A stretch of 9,873 nt of DNA from Flavobacteriaceae bacterium (GTDB lineage: Bacteria > Bacteroidota > Bacteroidia > Flavobacteriales > Flavobacteriaceae): NCBI GenBank assembly GCA_020435885.1, contig JAGQYU010000222.1, positions 1 through 9,873 of the forward strand. Direction: 5' to 3'. A model generated the notes under the pieces. The model searched no databases. It was not told the DNA's origin and saw only the letters and a list, made by a program, of their open reading frames with translations. Shown here piece after piece: positions 7,227 through 9,873 of the stretch. Both the position numbers and the translations under genes were made by a program. Position 1 is the stretch's first letter. Every line of letters begins with the position of its first letter.

Positions 7227-7568
7227 TTAAATTACGTCTAATGTCTTTACTCTAAGTTCTTTACCTTTTAATATACTTTTTAGATTGCTATTACAATTTG
7301 GACATGTATCATAAATATAATGCATTTCAAATTCTGTATAACAATCTATACACTTCCCTATACCTTTTATTATATTAATATGCTTTTCAGCCTTTTCTAA
7401 AACACTATCCTTAACAGCAGTATCCCAAACAAAATCTAAAGAATCAATTTCAACACCTGCTAATTCACCTATTTCCAATTCAATCCTTTCAACCTCTTTG
7501 GCATTGGCTTTTGCCGTTTCAGCTTCGGCAATTTTTACAATTCCTAAGGCAATTGATAGCTCATGCAT
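7227..7568 (-). CDS. hypA: Hydrogenase nickel-insertion metallochaperone HypA
   Basis: HypA delivers nickel to the hydrogenase large subunit together with HypB. I choose the ATG at 7568, giving 113 residues beginning MHELSIALGIV: the His next to the initiator Met is the conserved nickel ligand, and 113 is the usual length. Reading from an ATG at 7646 would add 26 non-conserved residues and bury His2, so that start is very unlikely. The zinc site is the pair CIDC (C73, C76) and CPNC (C89, C92). It is the first gene of hypABC, and hypB starts 11 bases after its stop. It is transcribed divergently from the hydrogenase structural genes, with 147 bases between the two starts, including an FNR-like palindrome. 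Confidence 0.95.
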   Translation of the reverse strand: MHELSIALGIVKIAEAETAKANAKEVERIELEIGELAGVEIDSLDFVWDTAVKDSVLEKAEKHINIIKGIGKCIDCYTEFEMHYIYDTCPNCNSNLKSILKGKELRVKTLDVI

Positions 7569-7589
7569 ACGGACACTTTTTTCAGAATT

Positions 7590-7597
7590 TAAAATTA
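7590..7597 (-). promoter_or_regulatory. Weak -7-like box for hypABC
   Basis: Read on the minus strand this is TAATTTTA, which matches TAnnTTTG at every fixed position except the last G. It lies 22 bases before the hypA ATG, so a start site near 7584 would leave a leader of about 15 nt. Such near matches are common in AT-rich DNA and there is no TTTG at -33. The call depends mainly on position and on the palindrome centred about 42 bases upstream of the predicted start. Confidence 0.25.
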
Positions 7598-7619
7598 GAT
7601 TTATTCTATATAACATGGT

Positions 7620-7633
7620 ATGATATATATCAT
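7620..7633. promoter_or_regulatory. FNR/CRP-type palindrome in the divergent hyp-hydrogenase region
   Basis: ATGATATATATCAT is a perfect 14-bp palindrome. It contains TGAT-N4-ATCA, the core of the FNR consensus TTGAT-N4-ATCAA, with only the outermost base of each half changed (A for T, T for A). A further inverted pair, AACATG (7612-7617) and CATGTT (7631-7636), overlaps it with a different centre. It lies 52 bases from the hypA start and 83 bases from the small-subunit start. An oxygen- or redox-responsive CRP/FNR-family regulator binding here would make sense for hydrogenase, but the regulator is not in the window and AT-rich palindromes also arise by chance. Confidence 0.45.
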
Positions 7634-7655
7634 GTTTTATCTGCATGTAACTATC

Positions 7656-7663
7656 TAAATTTA
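7656..7663 (+). promoter_or_regulatory. Weak -7-like box for the hydrogenase structural genes
   Basis: TAAATTTA matches TAnnTTTG except for the final G. A start site near 7670 would place the FNR-like palindrome about 43 bases upstream, the usual position for class II activation by this family, and give a leader of about 46 nt. No exact TAnnTTTG box exists between 7569 and 7715 on either strand, which suggests dependence on an activator or an alternative sigma factor. Position-based and weak. Confidence 0.25.
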
Positions 7664-7671
7664 ACCGATTT

Positions 7672-7695
7672 ACCTAAATACTAACCTAAAAATTA
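7672..7695 (+). repeat. Imperfect 12-bp tandem repeat before the hydrogenase small-subunit gene
   Basis: ACCTAAATACTA (7672-7683) is followed directly by ACCTAAAAATTA (7684-7695), with 9 of 12 positions identical. A related TAACC lies at 7662-7666. The units end 20 bases before the small-subunit start, in the presumed leader or downstream promoter region. Spacing is close to one helical turn, so they could be half-sites for a regulator, but the low complexity makes chance a good explanation. Confidence 0.35.
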
Positions 7696-7715
7696 TCCTT
7701 AATAATCTTTAAATT

Positions 7716-8840
7716 ATGGCTTCGAATACAGAAATCAAAGAAACTTATTATGAAAGCATAATAAAGCAAGGGTATAATAGAAGAGATTTTATGAAGTTTG
7801 CCACCTATATAGCAGCATATATGGGTTTGGAACACTCCATGGTTGGTCAAGTAGCCAAATCTCTTGAAACTACCTACAGACTACCGGTCATTTGGGAACA
7901 TTTCCAAGAATGTACATGCTGCAGCGAGTCTTTTATTCGTTCTGATCACCCAATTGTATCAGACATCATTCTTGATAAAATTTCATTAGACTACACATTG
8001 ACATTAATGGCTGCATCAGGGCACCAAGCTGAAGCTGCCAAACATGCTACAATGGAAAAATACAAAGGAGAATACATTCTCTGTGTGGAAGGCTCAGTTC
8101 CTATGGGAGCTGATGGTAACTATTGCTGTATAGCAGGTAGGTCTGCCAAAGATCTCTTATTAGAAGCTGCAGAAGGCGCCAAAGCTATTATAGCTTGGGG
8201 TAGCTGTGCTTCCAATGGTTGTGTGCAAGCAGCTAAGCCAAATCCTACACAAGCAACTCCTATCCATAAGATCATTAAGAACAAACCTATTATTCGTGTA
8301 CCCGGCTGCCCTCCTATTGGTGAAGTTATGGCAGGTATTATAGTACATGTAGTAACATTTGGTAGATTACCTGAATTAGATCGCCAAGGAAGGCCAAAAG
8401 CATTCTACGCTAAACGTGTTCATGACAGCTGCTACAGACGTCCTTACTATGATGCAGGTTTGTTTGCAGAAACTTTTGATGATCATAACGCTAAAAATGG
8501 TTACTGTTTATACAAATTAGGTTGTAAAGGGCCTATGACGTATAATGCCTGTGGTACCATTAAGTGGAATAACGGTGTAAGTTACCCTATCCAATCCGGA
8601 CATGGTTGTATTGGTTGTAGTGAAGATAATTTCTGGGACAATGCTCCTTTTTATGAGCGTATGACAAAAGTGCCCGGATTAAAAGAAGAAGGTCTGGCAG
8701 ATGATATTGGTAAAGTTGGCGCTGGTGTATTAGCCGGTGGTTTAGCAGTACATGCTATTGCCGCTAATATCTCTAAGCGAAAAGAACTCTTAAGCAGAAT
8801 TGCCAGAGGTAAAACCAATGAACAAAATATTGACTCTTAA
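7716..8840 (+). CDS. hyaA: [NiFe]-hydrogenase small subunit, group 1d (oxygen-tolerant, membrane-bound) type
   Basis: This is the electron-transferring Fe-S subunit of a periplasm-facing uptake [NiFe] hydrogenase. The 374-residue precursor has a twin-arginine signal (NRRDFMK, R22-R23) for folded export. By alignment with E. coli HyaA, cleavage falls after AKS (47-49), leaving a mature start LETTYRLPVIW. Six cysteines, C66, C68, C69, C164, C169 and C198, keep exactly the spacing of C17, C19, C20, C115, C120 and C149 of HyaA. These are the proximal [4Fe-3S] ligands, including the two extra Cys found in oxygen-tolerant enzymes. Distal-cluster ligands are H236, C239, C264 and C270; medial [3Fe-4S] ligands are C279, C298 and C301. 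A C-terminal hydrophobic segment (about 333-352) followed by KRK resembles the membrane anchor. The large-subunit gene begins 11 bases downstream. Other family names are hoxK and hupS. Confidence 0.96.
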   Translation: MASNTEIKETYYESIIKQGYNRRDFMKFATYIAAYMGLEHSMVGQVAKSLETTYRLPVIWEHFQECTCCSESFIRSDHPIVSDIILDKISLDYTLTLMAASGHQAEAAKHATMEKYKGEYILCVEGSVPMGADGNYCCIAGRSAKDLLLEAAEGAKAIIAWGSCASNGCVQAAKPNPTQATPIHKIIKNKPIIRVPGCPPIGEVMAGIIVHVVTFGRLPELDRQGRPKAFYAKRVHDSCYRRPYYDAGLFAETFDDHNAKNGYCLYKLGCKGPMTYNACGTIKWNNGVSYPIQSGHGCIGCSEDNFWDNAPFYERMTKVPGLKEEGLADDIGKVGAGVLAGGLAVHAIAANISKRKELLSRIARGKTNEQNIDS

Positions 8841-8851
8841 AACTAAAAGAC

Positions 8852-9873
8852 ATGGCAAATAGAATAGTTGTTGACCCTGTTACAAGGATTGAGGGTCACT
8901 TAAGAATAGAAGCAGAAATTAAAGACGGAAAAATTGTAGATGCCTACAGTTCCAGTACAATGGTTAGAGGCATTGAGCAAATTGTTAAAGGCCGAGATCC
9001 GAGAGATGTATGGGCCTTTGTACAACGTACCTGTGGTGTATGTACAACTGTGCATGCATTGGCTTCAGTAAGAGCCGTTGAAGATGCTCTTGGTATAGCC
9101 ATTCCGCCAAATGCGGAAATGGTAAGAAACATCATGGAAGGTTCACTTTATATGCATGACCACGTAATACACTTCTACCATTTACATGCATTAGATTGGG
9201 TAGATGTAGTGAATGCTTTAAAAGCTGATCCTATAAAAACTTCAGAAATTGCTCAAAGTATTTCTAACTGGCCAAAAAGCTCACCCGGCTATTTTTCTGA
9301 TATCCAGAAAAGAGTTCAAAAGTTTGTTGAAAGCGGTCAATTAGGAATTTTTGCTAATGGATATTGGGGGCACCCTCAAATGAAATTACCAGCTGAAGTA
9401 AATCTTTTAGGCGTTGCGCACTACTTGGAAGCTCTTGAATGGCAAAAAGAGATCGTTAAGATACATACCATATTTGGTGGTAAAAATCCACACCCAAATT
9501 ATTTGGTTGGTGGTATGGCTTGTGCCATCAACACTGAAAATCCAGGTGGTTTAACGGCTGAACGATTAGCAATGGTAGGAAAGTTACTGAAAGAAGGTAA
9601 AGAATTTGTGGAGCAAGTTTATATTCCTGATCTGTTGGCTATTGCATCATTCTATAAAGATTGGGGTGCTATAGGCCAAGGCTTTGGAAATTATATGTCT
9701 TATGGCGATTTCCCAACTAATGGATACAATGATATTTCTAATTTCAAATTCCCTCAAGGGGTGATTTTGAACAGAGATCTATCTAAAGTATATGATGTAG
9801 ACCATAGAAATGAAGATATTGAAGAATTTGTAAATAATTCTTGGTACAATTATTCTGATGGTGATGATAAAGG
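8852..9873 (+). CDS. hyaB: [NiFe]-hydrogenase large subunit (partial, runs off the right edge)
   Basis: This is the catalytic subunit that carries the Ni-Fe centre and splits H2. ATG 8852 lies 11 bases after the small-subunit stop and opens a frame with no stop to the window end: 340 full codons out of a family total of roughly 570-600. The N-terminus has VVDPVTRIEGH, with the conserved Glu at residue 14. The first metal-binding motif is RTCGVCTTVH (C61, C64, H68), the family's RxCGxCxxxH. FGGKNPHPN and GGMAC follow, also conserved. The second Cys pair (DPCxxC) and the C-terminal peptide cleaved by the maturation endopeptidase lie beyond the window. There is no signal peptide, as expected for a subunit exported with its Tat-bearing partner. 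HypA, HypB and HypC, encoded divergently, would mature it. Confidence 0.96.
   Translation, partial: MANRIVVDPVTRIEGHLRIEAEIKDGKIVDAYSSSTMVRGIEQIVKGRDPRDVWAFVQRTCGVCTTVHALASVRAVEDALGIAIPPNAEMVRNIMEGSLYMHDHVIHFYHLHALDWVDVVNALKADPIKTSEIAQSISNWPKSSPGYFSDIQKRVQKFVESGQLGIFANGYWGHPQMKLPAEVNLLGVAHYLEALEWQKEIVKIHTIFGGKNPHPNYLVGGMACAINTENPGGLTAERLAMVGKLLKEGKEFVEQVYIPDLLAIASFYKDWGAIGQGFGNYMSYGDFPTNGYNDISNFKFPQGVILNRDLSKVYDVDHRNEDIEEFVNNSWYNYSDGDDK

Noticed and set aside
7569..7646. 26-residue N-terminal extension of HypA from an ATG at 7646
   Set aside because: HypA requires His directly after the initiator Met; the internal start at 7568 gives MHELS and the normal 113-residue length, and the extension overlaps the regulatory palindrome.
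1..9873. Signs of a mobile element, CRISPR array, defence island or unknown multi-gene system
   Set aside because: Every long frame is accounted for by a well-known biosynthetic or hydrogenase family, with no repeats, integrase, transposase or tRNA and no change in base composition that I can see.

Overview
The window looks like AT-rich chromosomal DNA from a member of the Bacteroidota. This is inferred from exact TAnnTTTG promoter boxes (the -7 element of that phylum), the absence of clear Shine-Dalgarno sequences before most starts, and the protein styles; I cannot name a genus. There are nine full or partial protein genes plus one short leader peptide, in two functional blocks separated by a bidirectional terminator.

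Block 1 (about 68-6121, + strand) is a threonine biosynthesis operon followed by a glycine-cleavage gene. A promoter (68-98) precedes a 21-residue leader ORF (139-204) with two Ile and then five Thr codons in a row. After it come a small UUCG-capped hairpin and a terminator-like hairpin with a U-run (233-262). This is the layout of a ribosome-mediated threonine/isoleucine attenuator. thrA (fused aspartokinase-homoserine dehydrogenase), thrB (homoserine kinase) and thrC (threonine synthase) follow, with one base between successive genes. Together they cover aspartate to threonine apart from aspartate-semialdehyde dehydrogenase. gcvT (aminomethyltransferase, T-protein) follows, with a possible promoter of its own, and ends at a strong hairpin (6090-6121) shared with the convergent hyp genes.

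Block 2 (6133-9873) is a [NiFe]-hydrogenase locus. hypA-hypB-hypC (nickel insertion and Fe(CN)2CO assembly) run on the minus strand. The structural genes run divergently on the plus strand: a Tat-exported small subunit with the six-cysteine proximal-cluster pattern of oxygen-tolerant, membrane-bound group 1d enzymes, then a large subunit cut by the right edge. The divergent intergenic region holds a perfect 14-bp palindrome with an FNR-type TGAT-N4-ATCA core, about equally spaced from two weak promoter-like boxes. The remaining maturation genes and a cytochrome b partner are not in the window and may lie to the right.

I found no mobile element, CRISPR array, tRNA or rRNA, and no wholly new system. 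The most interesting parts are the thr leader attenuator, the FNR-like site and the oxygen-tolerant cysteine pattern.
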